41,912 nucleotides of DNA from Acidobacteriota bacterium (GTDB lineage Bacteria; Actinomycetota; Actinomycetes; Actinomycetales; Microbacteriaceae): positions 1 through 41,912 of the forward strand of contig JABBOD010000024.1 of the NCBI GenBank assembly GCA_019351995.1. The letters are read 5' to 3'. The position numbers and the translations under genes were made by a program. Numbering within the stretch: the stretch's first letter is position 1; each line of letters opens with the position of its first letter. The notes beneath the pieces were generated by a model, which worked only from the letters and a program-made list of their open reading frames with translations, made no database searches and was not told the origin of the DNA. Positions 31,292-38,740 of this stretch are shown here, piece after piece.

Positions 31292-32658
31292 ACAGCTCAG
31301 CCTCCGCCGCACCCACCGTCGTCTGGCTGCGTGACGATCTCCGTGTCGCCGACAACCCAGCCCTTCGGGCGGCCGCCGACCGCGGGGGCCCTGTCGTCGT
31401 CCTTTACCTGCTCGATGAGCTGAGCCAGGGGATCCGTCCCCTGGGCGGGGCCACCCGGTGGTGGCTGCACGGCAGCCTCTCCTCGCTTGCTGACGACCTG
31501 GCGGCGCGTGGTGCGCAGCTCCTGCTGCGGAGTGGTGCTGCGGAGCAGGAGCTGCCGCGTCTGGTGCGCGAGATCGGTGCAGACGCCGTGTTCTGGAACC
31601 GCCGATACGGCGCGAGCCGAGCGGTGGATGCCCGGCTCAAGTCGAGCCTGCGGGACAGCGGTGTCACGGTGAGGAGCACTGCGGCCAACCTGCTGGTCGA
31701 GCCCTGGACCGTCACGACCAACGAGGGCAACCCGTACCGGGTGTTCACGCCCTTTTGGCGCGCGGCGCAGGAGCGGCCGTTCCGGGACGTCGTCGCCGCC
31801 CCGCACGAGATCCACGGCCTCGCGGTCGCGGGCGATGCCCTCGACGACTGGCAGCTGCTTCCGACTCGGCCAGACTGGGCGGCCGGCCTGCGCGATGCGT
31901 GGACACCCGGCGAGGCGGCCGCGCACCGCCGACTCGAGGAGTTTGCCGCCCACCAGTTGGCGGACTACCACCGCCGTGACGAGCCCGCCGTCGACTCGAC
32001 CTCCCGGCTGAGTCCACACCTGCGTTTCGGGGAACTCTCGACCACGCAGATCTGGCACCGCATGGTGGGCGAGCTGTCTCCTGCCGCGCGCCGCAACGCG
32101 CCCAAATTCCTCAGCGAGGTCGGCTGGCGTGAGTTCAACTGGAACATCCTGTTCCACTCCCCCGAGCTCGCGACCACGAACTTCCGACCGGAGTTCGATT
32201 CCTTCCCATGGGAACAGCCGCAGCCGCGGGACCTCGCCGCCTGGCAGCAGGGCCGTACCGGCATCCCGCTCGTGGATGCCGGGATGCGCGAACTGTGGAC
32301 GACCGGCGTCATGCACAACCGGGTTCGGATGGTCGCGGCGAGCTTCCTGGTCAAGAACCTGCTGATCGACTGGCGGATCGGCGAACAGTGGTTCTGGGAC
32401 ACGCTGGTCGACGCCGACGAGGCGAGCAACCCGGGCAACTGGCAGTGGGTCGCGGGCAGCGGAGCGGATGCCGCGCCATACTTCCGCGTGTTCAATCCCG
32501 AACTGCAGGCGGCCAAGTTCGATCCGGCCGGCGAGTACCTTGACCGCTGGGTGCCGGAACGCCTGAGCCCCGAGTATCCGCAGCCGATCGTCGACCTGAA
32601 ACAGTCTCGGGCCGACGCCCTGGCGGCATTCGAGCAGTTGAAGGCCTCGCGGGGGTAG
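31288..32658 (+). CDS. phr: Deoxyribodipyrimidine photolyase
   Basis: A 456-residue flavoprotein that repairs UV-induced cyclobutane pyrimidine dimers with blue light. The N-terminal alpha/beta antenna-binding domain starts VVWLRDDLRVADNPAL. The C-terminal FAD domain carries LSPHLRFGELS, FLSEVGWREFNWNILFH, LVDAGMRELWTTGVMHNRVRMV and the substrate and electron-transfer segment WQWVAGSGADAAPYFRVFNP. This is the class I CPD photolyase/cryptochrome family; DNA repair is far more likely than a pure photoreceptor role because the active-site segments are complete. Its start overlaps the MarR stop. Confidence 0.94.
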   Translation: MNSSASAAPTVVWLRDDLRVADNPALRAAADRGGPVVVLYLLDELSQGIRPLGGATRWWLHGSLSSLADDLAARGAQLLLRSGAAEQELPRLVREIGADAVFWNRRYGASRAVDARLKSSLRDSGVTVRSTAANLLVEPWTVTTNEGNPYRVFTPFWRAAQERPFRDVVAAPHEIHGLAVAGDALDDWQLLPTRPDWAAGLRDAWTPGEAAAHRRLEEFAAHQLADYHRRDEPAVDSTSRLSPHLRFGELSTTQIWHRMVGELSPAARRNAPKFLSEVGWREFNWNILFHSPELATTNFRPEFDSFPWEQPQPRDLAAWQQGRTGIPLVDAGMRELWTTGVMHNRVRMVAASFLVKNLLIDWRIGEQWFWDTLVDADEASNPGNWQWVAGSGADAAPYFRVFNPELQAAKFDPAGEYLDRWVPERLSPEYPQPIVDLKQSRADALAAFEQLKASRG

Positions 32659-32664
32659 TGGCGG

Positions 32665-33552
32665 TCAGATGACCGGACGGCCGCCCATCAGCATCACGGC
32701 CCGCGCCGCCACCATGATTCCCGCCCGGGTGGCGCGGAACACGTCGCGGTCCACCCGCCACGAGTTCAGGAAACCGGCAGCCATGGCATCGCCGGCACCG
32801 GTCGGATCGACGAGCCGCACCGCCGGGACCGGGACGCTGAAAGGAGCCGCGCCGCGCTCAGCGACCAGCACGCTCTCGGAGCCCTGGGTGATGATCGCGA
32901 TCCCGTGGCGGTCCGCAAGGACGCGCGCCGCCCGGATCGGCACATTCTCGGCGCTGAGCAGCCGCGCCTCGTCGACGTTGGCGAAGAGGATGTCCGCGCC
33001 GGCGATCCCCTCGACGAAGGCGTCCGGACCGAAGTCGGCGATGAAGCCGGCCGAGCCGGGGTTCATCGAGACGGTGATGCCGGCCACATGGGCGCGCTCG
33101 ATCAACTCGCGGACGCCGACGGCCCGTGGACCGTCGATGAGCGAGTAGCCGGTGAGGTGCAGAACGGCAGCCTGCTCGAGCAGTTCGTCGCTGAGATCCT
33201 TCGCGGTCAGTGCCCGGTTCGCCCCGCGCTCGGTCAGCATGGTGCGCTGCTCGCCGTCGACGATGATGACGATGGTGGAGGTGGGCAACCCCGGCGCCGT
33301 GCTGAGGTGTGGCACGACGCCCTGTTTGCGCAGCTCCCCCGCGTGGTAGTCGAAATCGGCGATGCCGACGCAGCCCACGAAGTCGGTCGGCGTGCCGAGC
33401 GAGCCCAGCCAGGCCGCGGTGTTGGCCGCCGAACCGCCGGGACGGGGACGGATCGTCGCGGGGGTGTCGGTGTCGGTGCGCAGAGCCGCCCTGGGGACCG
33501 CCACGACATCGTTGACAATGTCACCGAAGGCGATGACGCGCTGTCCACTCAC
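32665..33552 (-). CDS. psuK: PfkB family kinase, probable pseudouridine kinase
   Basis: A 295-residue ribokinase-like sugar kinase. The N-terminal GGSAANTAAWLGSLG substrate loop and the C-terminal DPTGAGDAMAAGFL anion hole with catalytic Asp are intact. The GTG at 33552 overlaps the psuG stop by 4 bases, and this neighbour identifies the likely role: PsuK phosphorylates pseudouridine, then PsuG cleaves the product to uracil and ribose 5-phosphate. The kinase sequence alone would not prove substrate. It converges on the photolyase gene with 6 bases between stops. Confidence 0.88.
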   Translation of the reverse strand: MSGQRVIAFGDIVNDVVAVPRAALRTDTDTPATIRPRPGGSAANTAAWLGSLGTPTDFVGCVGIADFDYHAGELRKQGVVPHLSTAPGLPTSTIVIIVDGEQRTMLTERGANRALTAKDLSDELLEQAAVLHLTGYSLIDGPRAVGVRELIERAHVAGITVSMNPGSAGFIADFGPDAFVEGIAGADILFANVDEARLLSAENVPIRAARVLADRHGIAIITQGSESVLVAERGAAPFSVPVPAVRLVDPTGAGDAMAAGFLNSWRVDRDVFRATRAGIMVAARAVMLMGGRPVI

Positions 33553-34466
33553 GCGGATCGCCGCAGCGACGCCCACGCGCTCGCGATGTCCGCCGCGACC
33601 CGCACGTTGTTGCGCGCGAGGTCGAGGTTCACCTCGAGGCTTCGGCCGCTCGAGGCGTCAACGATGAACCCGAGCAGGAACGGCGTCACGGCTTTCCCGT
33701 GCACGCCCGCCTTCTCGGCCGCCTCGAACGCGGTGGCGAGCACCAGGTCGTGTTCAGCCGGATCCCACTGCTGCTCACGCGGAATGGGATTCGCGACGAT
33801 CAGCCCCTCGCGCAAGCCGAGGTCATCGCGCGCGGCCATAATGCCGGCAACCTCAGCCGCGTCCCGTACCGACCAGTCGAGGGTGAATCCGGACTCGCGC
33901 AGCCAGAACGCGGGGAACATCGTCGTGCCGAAACCCACGACCGGCACGCTCAGCGTCTCGAGCCGCTCGAGGGTCGCCCCGATGTCGAGCACGCTCTTCA
34001 CGCCCGCGCTGACGACGGTGATGGGCGTCACGGCCAGAGTTCCCAGGTCCGCTGATTCGTCGAAAGTCTCCGAGGCACCGCGATGCACGCCACCCAGACC
34101 ACCGGTCGCGAACACCCGAACTCCCGCCAAGGCGGCCAGCTTCGCGGTGGCGGCGACGGTGGTCGCTCCGGATGCGCCGCGCGCGGCCAAGATCGGGAGG
34201 TCGCGGACGCTCGCTTTGGCGAGGTCCTCCTCGGCGATCCGGCGAACGCCCTCGGCATCCAGACCGACGTGCGGCACCCCGTCGAGGACGGCAACCGTGG
34301 CGGGGGTCACCCCGCGGTCGCGCAGCAGAGCCTCGAACTCGAGCGCAGCAGCATGATTTCGCGGTCGTGGCAGGCCGTGAGAGATGATCGTCGACTCGAG
34401 GGCGACGATCGGACGACCGGCCTCAAGCGCGGCGGAAACCTCGGAGGAGACGGTAAAAGCGGCCAT
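33549..34466 (-). CDS. psuG: Pseudouridine-5'-phosphate glycosidase
   Basis: A 305-residue enzyme that splits pseudouridine 5'-phosphate into uracil and ribose 5-phosphate. The N-terminal ALESTIISHGLPRPRN motif, FATGGLGGVHRGA, and VANPIPREQQWD segments match the family over its full length. The ATG has TAGCGT 6 bases upstream. It is the first gene of the psuG-psuK unit. The upp product elsewhere in the window could reuse the uracil released. Confidence 0.93.
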   Translation of the reverse strand: MAAFTVSSEVSAALEAGRPIVALESTIISHGLPRPRNHAAALEFEALLRDRGVTPATVAVLDGVPHVGLDAEGVRRIAEEDLAKASVRDLPILAARGASGATTVAATAKLAALAGVRVFATGGLGGVHRGASETFDESADLGTLAVTPITVVSAGVKSVLDIGATLERLETLSVPVVGFGTTMFPAFWLRESGFTLDWSVRDAAEVAGIMAARDDLGLREGLIVANPIPREQQWDPAEHDLVLATAFEAAEKAGVHGKAVTPFLLGFIVDASSGRSLEVNLDLARNNVRVAADIASAWASLRRSA

Positions 34467-34472
34467 CGCCCC

Positions 34473-34478
34473 ACGCTA
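34473..34478 (-). promoter_or_regulatory. Leaderless-type -10 box for psuG-psuK
   Basis: On the minus strand TAGCGT ends 6 bases before the psuG ATG. Confidence 0.55.
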
Positions 34479-34485
34479 ATGGTTC

Positions 34486-34501
34486 CCGGGGCCGACCCCG
34501 G
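34486..34501 (-). terminator. GC-rich hairpin between the AGPS gene and psuG
   Basis: CCGGGG and CCCCGG form a perfect 6-bp stem around a 4-base loop, just past the AGPS stop and upstream of the psuG -10 box. It has no U tract, so it is only a weak terminator candidate separating the two units. Confidence 0.35.
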
Positions 34502-34511
34502 TGAGCGATTC

Positions 34512-36221
34512 TCAGCGGCTCGTCGCCGGCTCCTTCACGTCAGCCACGATCTTGCGTGGGTTGAAATTGTCGCCGGGGTCGACGGCCGAGAAGAGCCCGC
34601 GCATGACGGCAACACCCTCGCTCGAGATGTCCTGCTCGAGCCACGGCGCGTGCTCGAGTCCGACACCGTGGTGGTGCGAGAGCGAGCCGCCGTTGTCGAT
34701 GAAGGCCTGCTGGATGGCGGTCTTCACCACGTTGTACTCGCCGATCGGGTCATCGCCGAAGACGAAGGCGAACGTGAAGTAGAGGCACGCTCCCGAGTGG
34801 TAAGAGTGCGACAGGTGCGACATGATCCAGCCCTTGATGCCGATCTGGTCGAACGCCGCGTCTGCCGCGACGCGCACGGCGTCGTGGAGCTGGTTCACCT
34901 TCGACCACGGCATCGCCGACTCCGAGACGTCGCCCGCGGCACCCCGATCGAGCAGGAAGTCGCGGATGTACGGGGTGTCGAACTTCTTCTGGTCGTACAG
35001 CACTCCCGGGCCGCTGCCGACGCCCATGCCGCCGTGCTTCTTCACGATCGCCTCGACGAGCTTCTTCTGGCGCTTCGCGTGTGCCTCGCCACCCTCGTAG
35101 CCGATGAACGAGAGGCAGATGTCGTCGAGCTTCCAGCCCTTGCTCTTCATGAGGAACGGGAGGACCGTTCCCGAGAGGAACTTGGCGACGCCGTGGCTCT
35201 CTTTGCTGGTGGCAAGCGAGAAGCTGGTTTCCCGCGCGTCGGAGACTCGCGTGATCGACGGGGTCGCGTCGCTCTCGGAGATCTCCCGCATCGCCGCGGT
35301 GCCGGCCTCCCAGTTCGGAAAGAAGTAGGCGTAGACGTCGCGCTTGGCCGGCGTGCGGTGCACCTGCACGGTGGCCTCGGTGATGATGCCGAGGCGGCCC
35401 TCCGAGCCGACGATCATGTCGCGGACGCTCGGCCCGGTCGACGAGCTCGGGATGGCACGGATCACGAGGACGCCGTCGCGCCCCGGAGAGCTGGGCCGCA
35501 CCACGTGGAGCCCCCGCACGATGTCGGCGATGTCACCGTACTTGTCTGACTGCATGCCGGAGGAGCGGGTCGCAATCCAGCCGCCGAGCGACGAGTGGGT
35601 GAAGGAGTCGGGGAAGTGCCCGAGGGTCCAGCCGCGCTTCTCCAACTGGGCTTCGAGGTCCGGGCCGAGTGCGCCAGCTTGGATGCGAGCGAGACCGGAT
35701 TCCTCATCGATCGAGATGAGTTCGCGCATCCTGCCCATGTCGAGCGAGAGCACGACGCGGGTCTCATCGGCTCGCGGCTCGAGGCTGCTCGCGATGTTGC
35801 TGCCCCCGCCGAACGGGATGATGACGGCGTCAGCGGCGACGGCGGCATCGACGACGCGCTGGGTCTCGGCTTCGTCTGCCGGGTAGACCACGACATCCGG
35901 GGTCCGCTCGATGAGGTTGGCGCGCACCCGGATCAGGTCGCGGATGCTCTTGCCGTAGGTGTGCACGACCCGCTCCATCTTGTCCGTCGACACGAAGCGG
36001 TCGCCGACGATGGCCGCGAGTTCGGAGACGAACGCTGCGGGAGCAAGCGAATCGGCGACGGTCAGCTTGTCGAAGTCCGGCATGCTGATCACCGGAGCGG
36101 TGTGCAGGTCGAGTCCCGTGGCGTATTCGACGAACGGCGCGAAACCAGGTTTGTCTTCCCAGTGGAAGCCGACGCCCTCGACGCCCCATCCCCACCACTT
36201 CATGTGCTGTACGTCGGTCAT
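34512..36221 (-). CDS. Alkylglycerone-phosphate synthase (AGPS) homologue, FAD-dependent
   Basis: A 569-residue FAD-linked enzyme. The N-terminus MKWWGWG (residues 7-13) resembles the KWNGWG start of animal AGPS. The FAD-binding PCMH loop is PFGGGSN (136-142), followed by LGGWIATRSSGM and VGSEGRLGIITEATV. R325 in SITRVSD lines up with the arginine affected in human AGPS deficiency, as I recall. The C-terminus has HSYHSGACLYFTFAF (472-486) and NGGSLSHHHGVG (510-521), the His-rich active-site motif. AGPS swaps the acyl chain of acyl-DHAP for a fatty alcohol, creating the glycerol ether bond. The ATG has a perfect AAGGAGA site and overlaps the plsC stop (ATGA). A fatty alcohol source is encoded at 38737. 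Confidence 0.88.
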   Translation of the reverse strand: MTDVQHMKWWGWGVEGVGFHWEDKPGFAPFVEYATGLDLHTAPVISMPDFDKLTVADSLAPAAFVSELAAIVGDRFVSTDKMERVVHTYGKSIRDLIRVRANLIERTPDVVVYPADEAETQRVVDAAVAADAVIIPFGGGSNIASSLEPRADETRVVLSLDMGRMRELISIDEESGLARIQAGALGPDLEAQLEKRGWTLGHFPDSFTHSSLGGWIATRSSGMQSDKYGDIADIVRGLHVVRPSSPGRDGVLVIRAIPSSSTGPSVRDMIVGSEGRLGIITEATVQVHRTPAKRDVYAYFFPNWEAGTAAMREISESDATPSITRVSDARETSFSLATSKESHGVAKFLSGTVLPFLMKSKGWKLDDICLSFIGYEGGEAHAKRQKKLVEAIVKKHGGMGVGSGPGVLYDQKKFDTPYIRDFLLDRGAAGDVSESAMPWSKVNQLHDAVRVAADAAFDQIGIKGWIMSHLSHSYHSGACLYFTFAFVFGDDPIGEYNVVKTAIQQAFIDNGGSLSHHHGVGLEHAPWLEQDISSEGVAVMRGLFSAVDPGDNFNPRKIVADVKEPATSR

Positions 36222-36934
36222 TTCTTGTCTCCTTCTGACTTCTGTCCCAGCGATGTGGTGCCCAGAATACGGGTGGAATGCTGTTCGAGCATGTCGGCGA
36301 TCACGGCACGGACACGTGCCATGAATTCGGTGGGGTTCTCGGTGTCGAGCGCCCGCATGGGCGCGCCGAAGACCACGGCGACGGGCTTGCCGGATTTCGG
36401 CCACTTCGAGCCTCGAGGGTGCGCCTGGTGGGCGCCGATGATCGCAACCGGCAGGATCGGCACTCCGGTGGCGGTCGCGAGAGCCGCCCCGCCCGGCTTG
36501 AAGTGCCCCATCGTGCCGTCCTTCGAGCGCGTCCCCTCGGGGAACACCAGAACCGGGACGTCGTGCTGCAGCAGCATCTTCGCGTTGATGTTTCGCGGGT
36601 TCTTGCCGCTGCGGTCCACGGGGAAGGCGTTGAAGAACAAGGCCGTCAACCCGCGCCGCCACCAGACATCGAAGAAGTAGTCGCCCGCGGCGCCGGCGGC
36701 GAGGTAGCGGGCGAGGGGGCGAGGCAGCGAACCCATGATGAGCGGCGCATCCAGGTGGCTCGAGTGGTTGGCGACAACCACGAAGGGGCGCTTGACACCC
36801 GCGAGTTTCTGGCGGTCGATGACGGTGACCTTCTCCATCCCCCACACGAAACCCTTCAGGATGCCGCGCTGGGCAACGAAACGTGCAGCTGCCTGAGATC
36901 GCGAGGTGAAGCGATTGCGCGGCTCCCGTGCCAT
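36218..36934 (-). CDS. PlsC-type lysophospholipid/DHAP acyltransferase
   Basis: A 238-residue membrane-associated acyltransferase. The catalytic HX4D motif is NHSSHLD (H57, D62), and FPEGTRSKDG (131-140) is the phosphate-binding block III. The family includes 1-acyl-glycerol-3-phosphate acyltransferases and DHAP acyltransferases. Between an AGPS homologue and a reductase gene, acylation of DHAP, or of the alkyl-glycerol phosphate later, would be the expected job; the sequence cannot tell which. The ATG has AGGAAGGA upstream. The stop overlaps the AGPS start. Confidence 0.9.
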   Translation of the reverse strand: MAREPRNRFTSRSQAAARFVAQRGILKGFVWGMEKVTVIDRQKLAGVKRPFVVVANHSSHLDAPLIMGSLPRPLARYLAAGAAGDYFFDVWWRRGLTALFFNAFPVDRSGKNPRNINAKMLLQHDVPVLVFPEGTRSKDGTMGHFKPGGAALATATGVPILPVAIIGAHQAHPRGSKWPKSGKPVAVVFGAPMRALDTENPTEFMARVRAVIADMLEQHSTRILGTTSLGQKSEGDKK

Positions 36935-36980
36935 GCGCTTCCTTCCTGACTTCGATACTTCGGTGGTGCGGAGAGATCGG

Positions 36981-37781
36981 TCAGTTGCTGGCCGCGTTGC
37001 TCCGACTCAGGCTAATCCTGCGCGAGACGGCCCGCACGGTGGCGTCAGGCAGATGCTTGAGCAACCAGGAAAGGAATCGGTACCGAATGGTCGGTATGGA
37101 GATCACTCGATTCTTATCGACGTCACGCAAACATTCGCGCACGAGGAGTTCGGGGTCGAGCCACAAAACGTTGGGAATGCCGCCGCGACCCGCGTCCTCT
37201 TTCGTCCCCGCGGAGGCGACCCGCTGATGGAACTCGGTGCGCACCCAGCCCGGCATCAGTGCCGTCACCGTCACACCGGTACCACGCAGCTCGTTCGCGA
37301 GGCTCTCGCTGTAGACGCGCACCCAGGCCTTGATCGCCGAGTAGCCGCTCAGGGTGAGCTGACCGTTGATGCTCGCCACGTTCACGATCGCGCCGGATCT
37401 CCGCTCACGCATGACCGTCGCCGCCGCGCCGCCGAGCACCAGGACCGCCCGCACCATGACGTTGAGCGCACGGTCGTGTTCGGCGACATCGGGATGGGCG
37501 AGGCGGCTCGTGACGCGGAATCCGGCGTTGTTGATCAGGTAGTCGACCGGATGGTCACGGTCGCTCACGCGAGCCACCACACGGTCGGTGTCGGTCGACA
37601 CCGCAAGGTCGGCGACAAGGATCTCCACCGAGCGGCCCAGACCGCGCAGCTCGGTCGCCATCGCCTCCAGACGCTCGGGGTCGCGGGCCACCAGCACGAT
37701 GTCGTGCCCGCGAACGGCCAACTGGCGGGCGAACTCGGCACCGATGCCGGACGTCCCGCCCGTGACCAGAGCAGTTCCCAT
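36981..37781 (-). CDS. Short-chain dehydrogenase/reductase
   Basis: A 266-residue NAD(P)-dependent reductase. The cofactor motif is TGGTSGIG (7-14), NNAG at 84-87, and the catalytic residues are S137, Y147 and K151 (YSAIK). The C-terminal about 60 residues contain a hydrophobic, basic segment (RYRFLSWLLKHLPDATVRAVSRRI) that may sit on the membrane. In context it could reduce the keto group of alkyl-DHAP, the job of the peroxisomal acyl/alkyl-DHAP reductase in animals. The ATG at 37781 is chosen because TATCGT lies 7 bases upstream; a few codons further up remain open. It is the first gene of the minus-strand lipid operon. Confidence 0.87.
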   Translation of the reverse strand: MGTALVTGGTSGIGAEFARQLAVRGHDIVLVARDPERLEAMATELRGLGRSVEILVADLAVSTDTDRVVARVSDRDHPVDYLINNAGFRVTSRLAHPDVAEHDRALNVMVRAVLVLGGAAATVMRERRSGAIVNVASINGQLTLSGYSAIKAWVRVYSESLANELRGTGVTVTALMPGWVRTEFHQRVASAGTKEDAGRGGIPNVLWLDPELLVRECLRDVDKNRVISIPTIRYRFLSWLLKHLPDATVRAVSRRISLSRSNAASN

Positions 37782-37782
37782 A

Positions 37783-37798
37783 ACCGTTACGATACGGT
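37783..37798. promoter_or_regulatory. Palindromic bidirectional promoter of the lipid cluster
   Basis: ACCGT and ACGGT are inverted arms around a 6-base core. The core carries TACGAT on the plus strand (37788-37793) and, shifted by one, TATCGT on the minus strand (37789-37794); both fit TANNNT. Minus-strand transcription would start at the ATG of the reductase gene. Plus-strand transcription would start near 37800, leaving about 60 bases of leader with AGGAAAGG before the gene at 37859. Confidence 0.5.
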
Positions 37799-37858
37799 GC
37801 ATCTGAGCATCGGTCCCGCCGCGGGCGGCTTCGCCCGGACCAGGAAAGGCCCCATTTC

Positions 37859-38740
37859 ATGACTCCGCGAAGCTCCGCAACGCACTCCTCACCCGAGTTC
37901 GTCGCCGAGGAACGGGCTTTCCACGCTCCGCTCACCGACGGTCGCTCGCTCGAGGACGGCGCGTTCGACGTCCGGGAGTTCGCCCGCACCGCCAGAGCGA
38001 GCCACCGCGACCAACTCGATCTGACGGTGATCACGGATTCCGGGCTGAGCGGCGATGCGATCCGGTTGCTGCGTCTGCTGCGCGACCTGGAACGCTCCAC
38101 CATGCAACGCATGCGCAATCTGCTTGTCACCGCAACGCACAAGGACGCGCGCGTGACGGCCTTTCTCAGCACCTGGGCCTTCGAGAAGTACTGGCTGGCC
38201 GACGCTCTCGACGCGGTGCTCCAGGCGACAGGCGATGATCTGCATTCTTCCGCGCCTGCCGGCCGCCTGCGTCACGTCGTGACGGAGCGACAGGAACGGC
38301 GTGGAGCGGTGATGCGCGCCATCCAGGGCAACATCGATGGGCCGCAGATCGTTGCCGCCCACGTCACGACGGGCCTCGTTGACGAATGGATCACGCAAGT
38401 CGCCTACCGTCGCCTCGGTGAGTTGGCGACGGGACTGCATGCGATCGTCGAGCTGATCAACGGCATCAAGGACCGCCACATCGCCTTCCTCGCCGAGGAG
38501 ACCACGCGCCGCCTGGCCGCCTCGGCCCGGGCCCGCAAACTGGCTGCGCGCGAGTTGAAGAACATGGTCTGGCCGATCGGCGCGGTCGAGCATTCGGATG
38601 ACGACCGAACCTTCTTCGACGAGATCGTGTTCGGCAACGAGAGCGGGCGGGCAGAAGTCGCGAGGATCCAGGAGCTCATCGCGGCCCTTCCCGGACTCCG
38701 CGCCGTGGCGCCGACCATTTCTGCAAGACTCATTCCGTGA
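37859..38740 (+). CDS. Ferritin-like protein with degenerate di-iron site
   Basis: A 293-residue helical protein related to the one at 41072, and about 30 residues longer at its N-terminus. Aligning the two by their conserved helices (DLER with NVEY, TWAFEKYW with MWNREEFW, DEWITQVAY with NEWSANAAY, DRHIAF with TKHVAF), only three of six metal ligands remain: E78, E176 and H207. The other three are changed to K110, L113 and K204. It therefore probably does not hold a normal di-iron centre. It may pair with the intact paralogue, or have a different chemistry. ATG with AGGAAAGG 9 bases upstream. Its TGA overlaps the next start (GTGA). Confidence 0.82.
   Translation: MTPRSSATHSSPEFVAEERAFHAPLTDGRSLEDGAFDVREFARTARASHRDQLDLTVITDSGLSGDAIRLLRLLRDLERSTMQRMRNLLVTATHKDARVTAFLSTWAFEKYWLADALDAVLQATGDDLHSSAPAGRLRHVVTERQERRGAVMRAIQGNIDGPQIVAAHVTTGLVDEWITQVAYRRLGELATGLHAIVELINGIKDRHIAFLAEETTRRLAASARARKLAARELKNMVWPIGAVEHSDDDRTFFDEIVFGNESGRAEVARIQELIAALPGLRAVAPTISARLIP

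Noticed and set aside
34083..35549. A 488-codon plus-strand frame opposite psuG and the AGPS gene
   Set aside because: Antisense to two clearly conserved genes and crossing both; composition (His, Arg, Asp, Val-rich) is the usual high-GC shadow pattern.
34512..36845. A 777-codon open frame that would extend the AGPS gene by about 208 codons
   Set aside because: The first part is antisense-free but out-of-frame reading of the plsC gene, with Arg/Pro/His-rich nonsense composition. The ATG at 36221 has a perfect Shine-Dalgarno sequence and begins the AGPS-like homology.
37859..38740. Calling the 37859 gene a pseudogene
   Set aside because: The frame is intact, has a Shine-Dalgarno site, and is coupled to the next gene by a GTGA overlap; only metal ligands are changed, which argues for altered function.
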